Positions 26,983 through 32,847 of a stretch of 32,847 bases of DNA are shown piece by piece. Within the stretch, counting starts at the first letter, position 1, and each line of letters begins with the position of its first letter. Position numbers and translations under genes: made by a program. The stretch is from an uncultured Salinimicrobium sp. Its GTDB lineage: Bacteria; Bacteroidota; Bacteroidia; Flavobacteriales; Flavobacteriaceae. The notes below the pieces were generated by a model. It was not told the origin of the DNA. It saw only the letters and a list, made by a program, of their open reading frames with translations, and did no database searches. The stretch lies in contig CAMPKA010000028.1 in NCBI GenBank assembly GCA_946887075.1, positions 1 to 32,847 of the forward strand, written 5' to 3'.

Positions 26983-27958
26983 ATCTCAACAGACACGGTA
27001 CGACCTGATTATAGTAGGAGGCGGTCCCATCGGAATCGCTTGTGCCCTGGAGGCAGCCAAGTATGGACTCTCCTATCTCATCCTGGAAAAAGGATGTCTG
27101 GTCAATTCGCTTTATCATTACCCGGAGACCATGACTTTCTTTTCTACCTCAGAAAAACTGGAGCTGGATCATATTCCTTTTATTAGTACTAATCCCAAAC
27201 CGAAAAAACAGGAGGCTCTCGAATATTACCGTCGGATCGTGACGTCGAACCATTTAAGGATCAATCTCTTCGAGCGGGTGGAAGAAATCACTCAGGATGA
27301 TCAAAACCTCCATCGGATCAAGACTTCCAGGACTTCTTACATAAGCAGCAACGTCATTATCGCAACCGGGTTCTATGATATCCCTAATTATATCGGAGTC
27401 CCGGGAGAACAGCTTCCAAAGGTCCGTCACTATTATGGAGACCCTCATTTCTACGCAACGCAGAAGGTCATAGTCGTGGGAGCGAGCAATTCGGCAGTCG
27501 ATGCAGCTCTGGAAATCTACCGAAAAGGGGGAAAGGTTACCATGGTCGTTCGGGGACCTGCAATCGGAGAGCGGGTAAAATACTGGGTAAAACCAGACAT
27601 CCTGAACCGCATTGACGAAGGAAGCATTCAGGCCGTTTTCGGTTCGAAGATCAAAGAGATCAGAGAGAAGGAGGTTGTGATCCAGAATGGGCAAAATGAA
27701 AAGGTCATTGAGAATGATTTTGTCCTGTTGCTCACCGGATACAGGCCCAATTTCGAGTTTCTGCGCGCTTCCGGCATCAACCTTTCAACCGATGGGAAAA
27801 AGATTCCGGAGTATAATCCTGAAACCATGGAAACCAATGTACCCGGCATATATCTGGCTGGGGTGATATGTGGCGGCGTAGAAACCCATAAATGGTTCAT
27901 TGAGAATTCCCGGGTCCATGCCAAAATAATCCTGGAGGATATCCTTTCGAAAGTCTGA
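26969..27958 (+). CDS. ypdA: YpdA-family FAD/NAD(P)-binding oxidoreductase (putative bacillithiol disulfide reductase)
   Basis: The proposed product has 329 residues. It begins with an FAD Rossmann motif (DLIIVGGGPIGIACALEA) and has a second dinucleotide motif VVGASNSAVDAALEIYRKGG near residue 170. The family signatures NSLYHYPETMTFFSTSEKLEL and GVICGGVETHKWFIEN are present. There is no CxxC redox motif, which separates it from thioredoxin reductase. In Firmicutes YpdA reduces oxidised bacillithiol; Bacteroidota also carry this family, and the same role is inferred. No ATG is near the conserved N terminus; the TTG at 26969, inside the end of rpe, gives MQIPESQQTRYDLIIVGGG and is the best start. 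A GTG-like far upstream start would overlap rpe by 86 bases and is unlikely. Confidence 0.85.
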   Translation: MQIPESQQTRYDLIIVGGGPIGIACALEAAKYGLSYLILEKGCLVNSLYHYPETMTFFSTSEKLELDHIPFISTNPKPKKQEALEYYRRIVTSNHLRINLFERVEEITQDDQNLHRIKTSRTSYISSNVIIATGFYDIPNYIGVPGEQLPKVRHYYGDPHFYATQKVIVVGASNSAVDAALEIYRKGGKVTMVVRGPAIGERVKYWVKPDILNRIDEGSIQAVFGSKIKEIREKEVVIQNGQNEKVIENDFVLLLTGYRPNFEFLRASGINLSTDGKKIPEYNPETMETNVPGIYLAGVICGGVETHKWFIENSRVHAKIILEDILSKV

Positions 27959-28006
27959 AACCTCGCCGTCTTGATCAGGTCTCTGAACCCAACAAAAGGA
28001 TTAAGA

Positions 28007-28540
28007 ATGAACACAGAAAAAAAGATTTGGACCATTGGACATTCCACTCATCCCCTCCCGGAATTCTTGTCCTGGCTGAAGGCGTACGGGATAGAACTTC
28101 TGGTGGACGTCAGGCGTTATCCCGGGTCTCGTAGACATCCTCAGTTCAATCAGGATGCCCTTCAGCACGCTTTGCCTCAGAACGATTTAAAGTACCAGCA
28201 TTTTGAAGCTCTTGGCGGGAGGCGCAAAGCACGTCCGGACTCCGTGAACTTCATCTGGCGACATCCCTCCTTCAGGGGCTATGCCGATTATATGGAGACC
28301 AAGGAATTTCATGCCGCCATAACAGATCTGGAGAATCTGGCCACCCACAGCAAAGTGGCCATCATGTGTTCGGAAGCTGTATGGTGGAGTTGCCATCGGG
28401 CGATGATTTCCGATTTTCTGAAAGTTCACAACTGGGAAGTCCTTCACATCATGGGAGATCAAAAGGTCACGGAGCATCCGTACACCTCTCCGGCTCGAAT
28501 TGTAGATGGACAACTCTCCTACCGAAACGAAGAATCCTGA
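28007..28540 (+). CDS. DUF488 family protein
   Basis: The 177-residue protein matches the DUF488 family: IWTIGHSTHPLPEFLSWL at the N terminus, LLVDVRRYPGSRRHPQFN, and the conserved CSEAVWWSCHRAMIS segment with paired Cys and a His-Arg. The biochemical function of the family is not established; conserved Cys/Arg residues suggest nucleic-acid or small-molecule chemistry, but nothing firmer. The ATG at 28007 is preceded by AAAGGA at good spacing, and is preferred over a TTG at 27971. It lies 48 bases after the YpdA-like gene and is probably cotranscribed, ending in a strong hairpin. Confidence 0.88.
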   Translation: MNTEKKIWTIGHSTHPLPEFLSWLKAYGIELLVDVRRYPGSRRHPQFNQDALQHALPQNDLKYQHFEALGGRRKARPDSVNFIWRHPSFRGYADYMETKEFHAAITDLENLATHSKVAIMCSEAVWWSCHRAMISDFLKVHNWEVLHIMGDQKVTEHPYTSPARIVDGQLSYRNEES

Positions 28541-28552
28541 CCGGGGCCTAAT

Positions 28553-28591
28553 AAAGAACCCCCTTTCGAAAGTCCAAAAGGGGGTTCTTTT
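28553..28591. terminator. Strong, probably bidirectional terminator
   Basis: AAAGAACCCCCTTT (28553-28566) and AAAGGGGGTTCTTT (28577-28590) form a perfect 14-bp stem with a 10-base loop; TTTT runs out on the plus side and TTTATT on the minus side. It lies between the convergent DUF488 and 28608-28967 genes. Confidence 0.9.
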
Positions 28592-28607
28592 CATAGGCTA
28601 ATTATTG

Positions 28608-28967
28608 CTATACAAGCACAACTTCATCGACCTTACGCTGGCCACCTCCTGCCAGCAATCTCCCGTAGAACATCAGATCAACGTCCGAAGTCCGGAAAGT
28701 CTTGTGCAGCCTTGCTGCCACTTCCTCGAGTGGGAATTTATGTACAGTGATTTGGGGATACGAATCTACCTCTTCCTGATCCTCTACTCCCACCTCTATC
28801 ATGTTCTTCTTATGGTCGTAGCAGACGTAAGAGGCATCATAATTGTGTTTGATCAACTCCTCCAGGGCAAGGGGAAGACGATCGCATTCTTTGCATTCCT
28901 CTAGTTGGTGAGGAAGCATTTTTTGTAGCTCCTGTCGAATTTGGGATCTACTTTGGTATGAAGTCAT
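28608..28967 (-). CDS. Hypothetical protein, 119 residues
   Basis: I do not recognise this protein. It is soluble, with no signal peptide or membrane span. The N-terminal half is acidic and helical (MTSYQSRSQIRQELQKML) with a CKEC pair at about residues 25-28; the C-terminal half looks like mixed strand and helix (NMIEVGVEDQE, TVHKFPLEEVAARL, VDLMFYGRLLAGGGQRKVDEVVLV). The gene ends next to a strong terminator placed correctly for the minus strand, and a near-consensus TACATTTA lies at 28991-28998 on the minus strand, 24 bases upstream of the ATG. These support a real single gene. No paralogue in the window; role unknown. Confidence 0.7.
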   Translation of the reverse strand: MTSYQSRSQIRQELQKMLPHQLEECKECDRLPLALEELIKHNYDASYVCYDHKKNMIEVGVEDQEEVDSYPQITVHKFPLEEVAARLHKTFRTSDVDLMFYGRLLAGGGQRKVDEVVLV

Positions 28968-29245
28968 AGCTTTAATTTTTTATGTTTTTTTAAATGTAAT
29001 CCAGTATTTCATAATGCAGTGCACTTTTAATTCAGGTTTAACTTTGTCAGCATCAAAGACATAATGAGCTGTTAAATTTCTAAAGGATTTTCTGTCAGTA
29101 GCCTCCTCGAAATCAGTGGTTTTATCGAGGAAATTCAAAGATCTCTTTAGTGCTAATAATGCAGTGAAAGAAAAGGATTACATGTAAACTACCCGGGATT
29201 TATTTGATTTCCTAATTCTTTACCTTTACATCCCAAGCTCTCAGG
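28968..29245. other. 278-base intergenic region with an orphan plus-strand promoter box
   Basis: No ORF of note lies here. It separates two divergent genes. TAACTTTG at 29039-29046 on the plus strand fits TAnnTTTG but is about 200 bases before selO; a closer TACCTTTA at 29221-29228 better fits the selO promoter. A 10-base direct repeat TAATGCAGTG occurs near 29012 and again near 29156. A small RNA or long selO leader is possible but unsupported. Confidence 0.3.
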
Positions 29246-30802
29246 ATGGAAGCATTGCATCATAAATTATCCGGCAGTGACTATATCGAAATCTTCGAAG
29301 GTGACAGGAGTGGGAATCGAAATCCGCGACAGACCCCATTCAAGCTCTACAGCCTGGCGACACCTACTCCGGTGCCTGATCCGCAACTGATAGGTTGGAG
29401 TGAAGATCTGGCAAAGGAACTCGGTCTTCGGTCTCCAGATGGGGAAGACATCCAACTCCTTTCCGGAAATGCTATGCCCCCCGGAACACTTCCATTTGCC
29501 ATGAACTATGCCGGTCACCAGTTCGGTAACTGGGCAGGACAGTTGGGAGACGGCCGTGCCATCAATCTTGGGAAGATCTCCAGTCAAAAGGCATCCTACG
29601 AGGTTCAGCTTAAGGGAGCCGGTCCGACTGCTTATTCCCGACATGCAGACGGAAGTGCGGTTCTGAGATCCTCAGTTCGAGAATTTCTGATCAGTGAGGC
29701 CATGCACTATCTGGGAGTGCCGACTACCCGGGCCCTGGCTCTTATTTCTACAGGAGAAAAGGTTCTCAGAGACATGTTCTACAATGGAAATCCCCAACAG
29801 GAGCAGGGCGCTATTGTGACCCGTCTGGCACCGAGCTTCCTGCGCTTTGGCAGCTTTGAGCTTCTTGCGGCCCAGAGAGATAAGACACAGCTTCTCCGAC
29901 TGGTTAACTGGACTATTTCCACCTACTTTCCGGGGATTACAGGGGAGGACAAAATCCTTAGCTGGTATCAGCAGGTGGTTCAATCAACGGCCGCCCTGAT
30001 GACTCAGTGGCATCGGATCGGATTCGTTCATGGTGTGATGAATACAGACAACATGTCCATTCATGGGCTATCCTTGGATTTTGGTCCCTTTTCATTCCTG
30101 GATAATTATGACCTCAACTTTACTCCAAACACCACTGATCTTCCGGGACGGCGATATGCCTTCGGCAATCAAGCTTCAGTAGCGTACTGGAATCTCGGAA
30201 AACTGGCCAATGCAATTTCCCTGTTATTCGAGGACACGGATGATCTCAAAGTTATCCTGGAATCCTACGAAGATGAGTACTGGAAATCCTACTACAGAAT
30301 GATGGGAAACAAACTGGGTCTTGGAGAAAGCATCACCCCTGAAGATCAGGTGCTTATCTCAAAATTCGAGAAGCTGTTGTCTGATCTCCAGCCGGATATG
30401 ACGCTCTTTTATCGAATGCTGCTAAAGCTTACACCCGATTCAGGACCTACTGAAATAAGAACTTACTTCGACCATACCTTCTACCGACAGCTGGAGCCAA
30501 CAGAACAACAGGACCTGAACCAACTTCTACTTTCCTATATCGCAAGGAGGAAGGAAGATGAGCTTCCCTGGGAGCTGTCGCAAGAACTCATGGGCCGTAA
30601 TAATCCCCGGATCATTCTCCGCAATTACCTGTTGCACCAGGCAATCGCCGAATTGGAAGAGGGAAAGGACCAACTCTTTAAAAAACTCCAGGTGGCGATG
30701 AAGGATCCATATCGGGATGAGGGATTTGAAGAACTGGTACAGAAAAGACCGGAATGGGCGACTTCAAAACCCGGATGTTCAATGCTCTCCTGTAGCTCCT
30801 AA
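29246..30802 (+). CDS. selO: Protein adenylyltransferase SelO (YdiU/UPF0061)
   Basis: The 518-residue protein is a pseudokinase-fold AMPylator of normal family length. Signatures are MNYAGHQFGNWAGQLGDGRA, QLKGAGPTAYSRHADGSAVL and REFLISEAMHYLGVPTTRAL. The active-site stretch VHGVMNTDNMSIHGLSLDFGP has Asp268 and Asn269 at the expected catalytic/metal sites and Asp278 ten residues on, as in characterised SelO proteins. The C terminus is SCSS, with Cys where animal SelO has selenocysteine. SelO transfers AMP from ATP to Ser/Thr/Tyr of target proteins and is linked to redox homeostasis. It appears monocistronic; no hairpin terminator was seen after the stop. Confidence 0.95.
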   Translation: MEALHHKLSGSDYIEIFEGDRSGNRNPRQTPFKLYSLATPTPVPDPQLIGWSEDLAKELGLRSPDGEDIQLLSGNAMPPGTLPFAMNYAGHQFGNWAGQLGDGRAINLGKISSQKASYEVQLKGAGPTAYSRHADGSAVLRSSVREFLISEAMHYLGVPTTRALALISTGEKVLRDMFYNGNPQQEQGAIVTRLAPSFLRFGSFELLAAQRDKTQLLRLVNWTISTYFPGITGEDKILSWYQQVVQSTAALMTQWHRIGFVHGVMNTDNMSIHGLSLDFGPFSFLDNYDLNFTPNTTDLPGRRYAFGNQASVAYWNLGKLANAISLLFEDTDDLKVILESYEDEYWKSYYRMMGNKLGLGESITPEDQVLISKFEKLLSDLQPDMTLFYRMLLKLTPDSGPTEIRTYFDHTFYRQLEPTEQQDLNQLLLSYIARRKEDELPWELSQELMGRNNPRIILRNYLLHQAIAELEEGKDQLFKKLQVAMKDPYRDEGFEELVQKRPEWATSKPGCSMLSCSS

Positions 30803-30943
30803 ATAATTCTAGGTTCTTCTACCGGGCTGTGGTCCAACATTTTATCCCAATGAATTTGTAAAATTCCTTAAAATTTCGTTATTTTATAATCCTGGGTCCC
30901 TTACGGTTCCCAAAAGAAGTGAAATATTCAAAATTTCAGATGT

Positions 30944-31075
30944 ATGAGCACCTACAAAAAACATCCCTGGAACAGAAGAAAATTTGCAGAAAGTGAGCCG
31001 CGGAGAAAATGGGAAAATCATGCAATGGGTTTTGCTTTCTTTATCTTTCTTGTTTTACTTGGCCTGGTGATATAG
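30944..31075 (+). CDS. Small single-span membrane protein, 43 residues
   Basis: From the ATG at 30944 the frame encodes a very basic head (MSTYKKHPWNRRKFAESEP, then RRKWENHAMG) followed by one hydrophobic span (FAFFIFLVLLGLVI) that ends the protein. The charge pattern predicts the N terminus in the cytoplasm. A competing ATG four bases earlier (30940) in another frame stops after 18 codons. It lies in the 393-base gap between selO and the YqeY gene, on the same strand. No motif I recognise; the aromatic/basic head does not look random, so a real small membrane protein is likely. The remaining parts of the gap, 30803-30943 and 31076-31171, show no further ORF or hairpin. Confidence 0.55.
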   Translation: MSTYKKHPWNRRKFAESEPRRKWENHAMGFAFFIFLVLLGLVI

Positions 31076-31171
31076 CCCCGGCACTTTCTCTTTGTTCCTA
31101 AACTCTTGTCGAACCTCTGATGTCATATCTGAGAGGGGATTTCCTCATTAGAAAAATTGAACTATACTGAC

Positions 31172-31179
31172 TATCTTCG
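31172..31179 (+). promoter_or_regulatory. Predicted -7 box for the YqeY gene
   Basis: TATCTTCG fits the relaxed consensus TAnnTTYG and ends 17 bases before the ATG at 31196. It lies within the upstream extension of the open frame, supporting the downstream start. Confidence 0.45.
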
Positions 31180-31195
31180 CTCAAAAGTATCAGAC

Positions 31196-31645
31196 ATGAA
31201 CTTGCAAGAAAAAATAATGACAGAAATCAAGGCAGCAATGCGTGCCAAAGATTCAAACCGGTTGGAGGCCTTAAGAGCGGTGAAGAGTGCTATTCTGCTT
31301 GCACAGTCAGGAGGTGCAGGAAAGGACGGCCTTACCCAGGAGGAAGAACTAAAATTACTCCAGCGATTGGTCAAACAACGAAAAGAAAGCGCCGCCATAT
31401 ACCAGGAACAGGGCAGAACTGATCTGGCTACCCCTGAATTAGAACAGGCTGCAGTGATCGAAAGTTTTTTGCCCGCACAGCTGAGCGAAGAAGAAATAGA
31501 GAAAGAGGTAGATGGTATTATCGCCAGAACAGGCGCCTCGGGTATGCAGGACATGGGAAAAGTGATGGGCCTTGCCACCAAGGAACTTGCTGGGAAAGCA
31601 GACGGCAAAACAATCTCGGCCGTGGTCCGTCGAAAATTGTCCTGA
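31196..31645 (+). CDS. GatB/YqeY domain-containing protein
   Basis: The 149-residue protein is a stand-alone YqeY: an N-terminal helical part (MNLQEKIMTEIKAAMRAKD, RLEALRAVKSAILLA) and the C-terminal GatB-like helical domain (QDMGKVMGLATKELAGKADGKTISAVVRRKL). The domain is shared with the tRNA-binding tail of the GatB amidotransferase subunit; for the free-standing protein a tRNA-related role is assumed but not proven. The frame is open 13 codons upstream to 31157, but MNLQEKIM is the usual start. A tRNA gene follows after 66 bases. Confidence 0.93.
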   Translation: MNLQEKIMTEIKAAMRAKDSNRLEALRAVKSAILLAQSGGAGKDGLTQEEELKLLQRLVKQRKESAAIYQEQGRTDLATPELEQAAVIESFLPAQLSEEEIEKEVDGIIARTGASGMQDMGKVMGLATKELAGKADGKTISAVVRRKLS

Positions 31646-31690
31646 TAATTTTCGTTGCAAAAATGCTTGGGTTTGCAAAATCTTTTTCAG

Positions 31691-31698
31691 TAAATTTG
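31691..31698 (+). promoter_or_regulatory. Predicted -7 box for tRNA-Arg
   Basis: TAAATTTG matches TAnnTTTG, 14 bases before the tRNA 5' end. Upstream TTG (31667-31669) and TTTG (31672-31675) sit at 21 and 15 bases, either side of the ideal 19. Confidence 0.55.
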
Positions 31699-31711
31699 CA
31701 GCTGATCTAAA

Positions 31712-31785
31712 GGCTCCGTGGCGCAACTGAATAGCGCATCAGATTTCGGCTCTGAGGGTTGCAGGTTTGAATCCTGCCGGGGTCA
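31712..31785 (+). tRNA. tRNA-Arg (anticodon UCG)
   Basis: The 74-base cloverleaf can be folded by eye. The acceptor stem is GGCTCCG with CGGGGTC (two G-T wobbles), the D stem GCGC/GCGC, the anticodon stem TCAGA/TCTGA around loop TTTCGGC with anticodon TCG at 31746-31748, the variable loop GGGTT, the T stem GCAGG/CCTGC with loop TTTGAAT, and the discriminator base A. CCA is not encoded. It reads CGA-type arginine codons. The 3' end marks the border between core sequence and the AT-rich accessory segment. Confidence 0.93.
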
Positions 31786-31799
31786 CTTTCAATAAGGAT

Positions 31800-31834
31800 A
31801 AAACCCTGTAAACAATCGTTTTACAGGGTTTTTT
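31800..31834 (+). terminator. Intrinsic terminator after tRNA-Arg
   Basis: AAAACCCTGTAAA (31800-31812) and TTTACAGGGTTTT (31820-31832) form a perfect 13-bp stem with a 7-base loop and a T-run on the 3' side. Confidence 0.9.
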
Positions 31835-31876
31835 GTTTTTGTCAAGGTCATTTAATCTTGCTAAGATGCGACTTAA

Positions 31877-31926
31877 GGTCAACAAATCGGTCAACAAAAT
31901 TGATTTAGAAAATTTGCTGACCGATT
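31877..31926. repeat. Direct and inverted GGTCA-type repeats downstream of tRNA-Arg
   Basis: GGTCAACAAA occurs twice with a 12-base period (31877-31886 and 31889-31898). AATCGGTCA (31885-31893) is perfectly mirrored by TGACCGATT (31918-31926); extending the arms inward to 17 bases gives 15 of 17 complementary positions. The location 90 bases after a tRNA gene would suit recombinase arm sites or a remnant attachment region. The surrounding 31835-32044 has no credible gene (only a 27-codon frame at 31866-31949). Confidence 0.55.
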
Positions 31927-32044
31927 ATCAAAAAAGTATACCTTTCTAGAGTAGTTGGTTTGATTTTCGTTTTTCACTGAATAAAGTACTTAAAGACGTT
32001 CAGCTATGACTTCCAAACCGGTTATTCATTGGTGCCAACCGCAT

Positions 32045-32821
32045 TTATTTATCAAGTATTACTTCGTAAAATTTCATCTCATATTTAAAATCACTACCAA
32101 CACTCAAAACCTTCCCTCTATATTTCAAAGAATCAAAAGGCTGCATTTCAATGATTTTAATCTCAAGAGTTAGATTTTTTCTGCGCTTATTTATAATTTC
32201 CCCTTTAATAACAAAATCATAATCTTCATCTGTACAATTCTCACAAGGTGAATAGAATGTGCTGATCCTTTTTTCTGAAGAGTTTAAACTAAAAGGTATT
32301 TTTACAATGTCTCCTTTTTTTATATTTTGAAAGTCATTATTATTTCTTTTTCCAAATTCCCTTAATTCTTCACTAATTCTATCTAAATCTGGCTTATATG
32401 CTTCATAATCTCTATCATAACATATTGTCTTACTTTCAAAAAGTCCCTTCTTTATAGCGTCTGAATGTAGGTTAGGCAAATTATCAAATCTCTTCTTACG
32501 AAGTCTATCAATTTTTCCTGAAGTCATAAAGTCATAAGTAGTCTCGTACATTAATACGATTTCAACTTTATCACATTTCTTCTTCAACCTAATATCAGTA
32601 TACTCCATACCTAAGTATCGAAAGATCAAACTGTCTGTTTCTTGTGGAATATTAATTTTAAAACGGCCTTCCATATCTGTCTTCCCAAGGAATAAACTGT
32701 CAGAATTTCTAATATCTAACATTGGTAATGGTTCTAAGTCCTCGGAAATCACCCGCCCATTTATAGTTCGGGTTTGTCCATTGAGATTCAAGTGGATATT
32801 CTGGTGATGCTGACCCCTCAT
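32045..32821 (-). CDS. CarboxypepD_reg-like domain protein, 5' end probably disrupted
   Basis: The open frame gives 258 residues. Residues about 17-95 (RTINGRVISEDLEPLPMLDI, LGKTDMEGRFKINIP, LIFRYLGMEYTDIRL) form a CarboxypepD_reg-like beta-sandwich common in exported Bacteroidota proteins. The remainder is charged and unrecognised, with a CENC pair near residue 198. Such proteins normally begin with a signal peptide, often ending just before a QTRTINGRV-like motif. Here the first residues (MRGQHHQNIH) are instead encoded by tandem repeats that look like a mobile-element end. So the true N terminus has probably been replaced by an insertion, leaving a pseudogene or a cytosolic derivative. Codon choice is visibly more A/T-rich than in neighbouring core genes, suggesting foreign origin. 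Confidence 0.6.
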   Translation of the reverse strand: MRGQHHQNIHLNLNGQTRTINGRVISEDLEPLPMLDIRNSDSLFLGKTDMEGRFKINIPQETDSLIFRYLGMEYTDIRLKKKCDKVEIVLMYETTYDFMTSGKIDRLRKKRFDNLPNLHSDAIKKGLFESKTICYDRDYEAYKPDLDRISEELREFGKRNNNDFQNIKKGDIVKIPFSLNSSEKRISTFYSPCENCTDEDYDFVIKGEIINKRRKNLTLEIKIIEMQPFDSLKYRGKVLSVGSDFKYEMKFYEVILDK

Positions 32822-32847
32822 TCTGGCTATACTGACCCCTCTAAAGA
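32785..32847. mobile_element. Putative insertion-sequence end (IS21-like), continuing past the window
   Basis: Two head-to-tail 22-bp repeats (32798-32819 and 32820-32841) agree at 19 of 22 positions, each ending CTGACCCCTC, and lie at the 5' edge of a disrupted gene. Multiple tandem terminal repeats are a feature of IS21-family ends. No transposase is inside the window, and the inner boundary near 32785 is estimated from where similarity to the gene domain begins. Confidence 0.4.
32798..32841. repeat. Two tandem 22-bp repeats
   Basis: ATTCTGG-TGATG-CTGACCCCTC is followed at once by ATTCTGG-CTATA-CTGACCCCTC; only three positions differ. These are likely protein-binding sites of a transposase at an element end. 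Confidence 0.8.

Noticed and set aside
31866..31949. A 27-residue frame (MRLKVNKSVNKIDLENL...) after the tRNA terminator
   Set aside because: Too short, and its codons coincide with the direct and inverted repeats; the repeat structure explains the sequence better. A recombinase remnant was considered but no motif supports it.

Overview
The window looks like the chromosome of a member of the Bacteroidota, most probably a marine Flavobacteriaceae. Several things point there: promoters of the Bacteroidota form TAnnTTTG close to start codons, almost no Shine-Dalgarno sequences, a large cell-surface protein with HYR and SprB-type repeats and a type IX secretion (T9SS) sorting tail, PorT, a TamL-like lipoprotein Omp85 protein, a short primary sigma factor without region 1.1, a CarboxypepD_reg plus TonB-dependent receptor, and an AccD without the usual zinc-ribbon cysteines. 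These assignments rest on motif recognition only; no database was searched.

Layout. Bases 1-5631 hold the 3' part of a giant secreted adhesin-like gene, convergent with rsmG (5660-6289, minus). A plus-strand pair follows: a membrane fatty acid desaturase and a class I aminotransferase (6404-8712). The trkA-trkH potassium-uptake operon lies on the minus strand (8729-11574). Next come ubiE-porT (11706-13144, plus), an RNA 2'-O-methyltransferase (minus), tamL, fbaA and accD (plus), then rpsO and pnp, each ending in a clear intrinsic terminator. A probable iron/siderophore module follows (TonB receptor plus PepSY membrane protein, 21529-24972), then rpoD, a small membrane protein on the minus strand, rpe overlapping a YpdA-like flavoprotein, a DUF488 protein, a hypothetical protein on the minus strand, selO, a 43-residue single-span membrane protein, a YqeY protein and tRNA-Arg(UCG).

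To the right of the tRNA (31786-32847) the sequence changes character. It is visibly AT-richer and carries direct and inverted repeats. It holds a CarboxypepD_reg-like gene on the minus strand whose 5' end runs into two tandem 22-bp repeats, which look like the end of an insertion sequence (IS21-like is my best guess). This is the accessory part of the window.

Most of the window is core metabolism and housekeeping. PorT and the T9SS-tailed adhesin belong to one functional theme (secretion machine and client). The most unusual local structures are a 16-bp near-perfect inverted repeat that brackets the TonB-receptor promoter, a terminator-like hairpin abutting the start codon of the PepSY gene, small membrane-protein ORFs, and the repeat-rich tRNA-to-IS segment. 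I did not find a clear new multi-gene defence or biosynthetic system.
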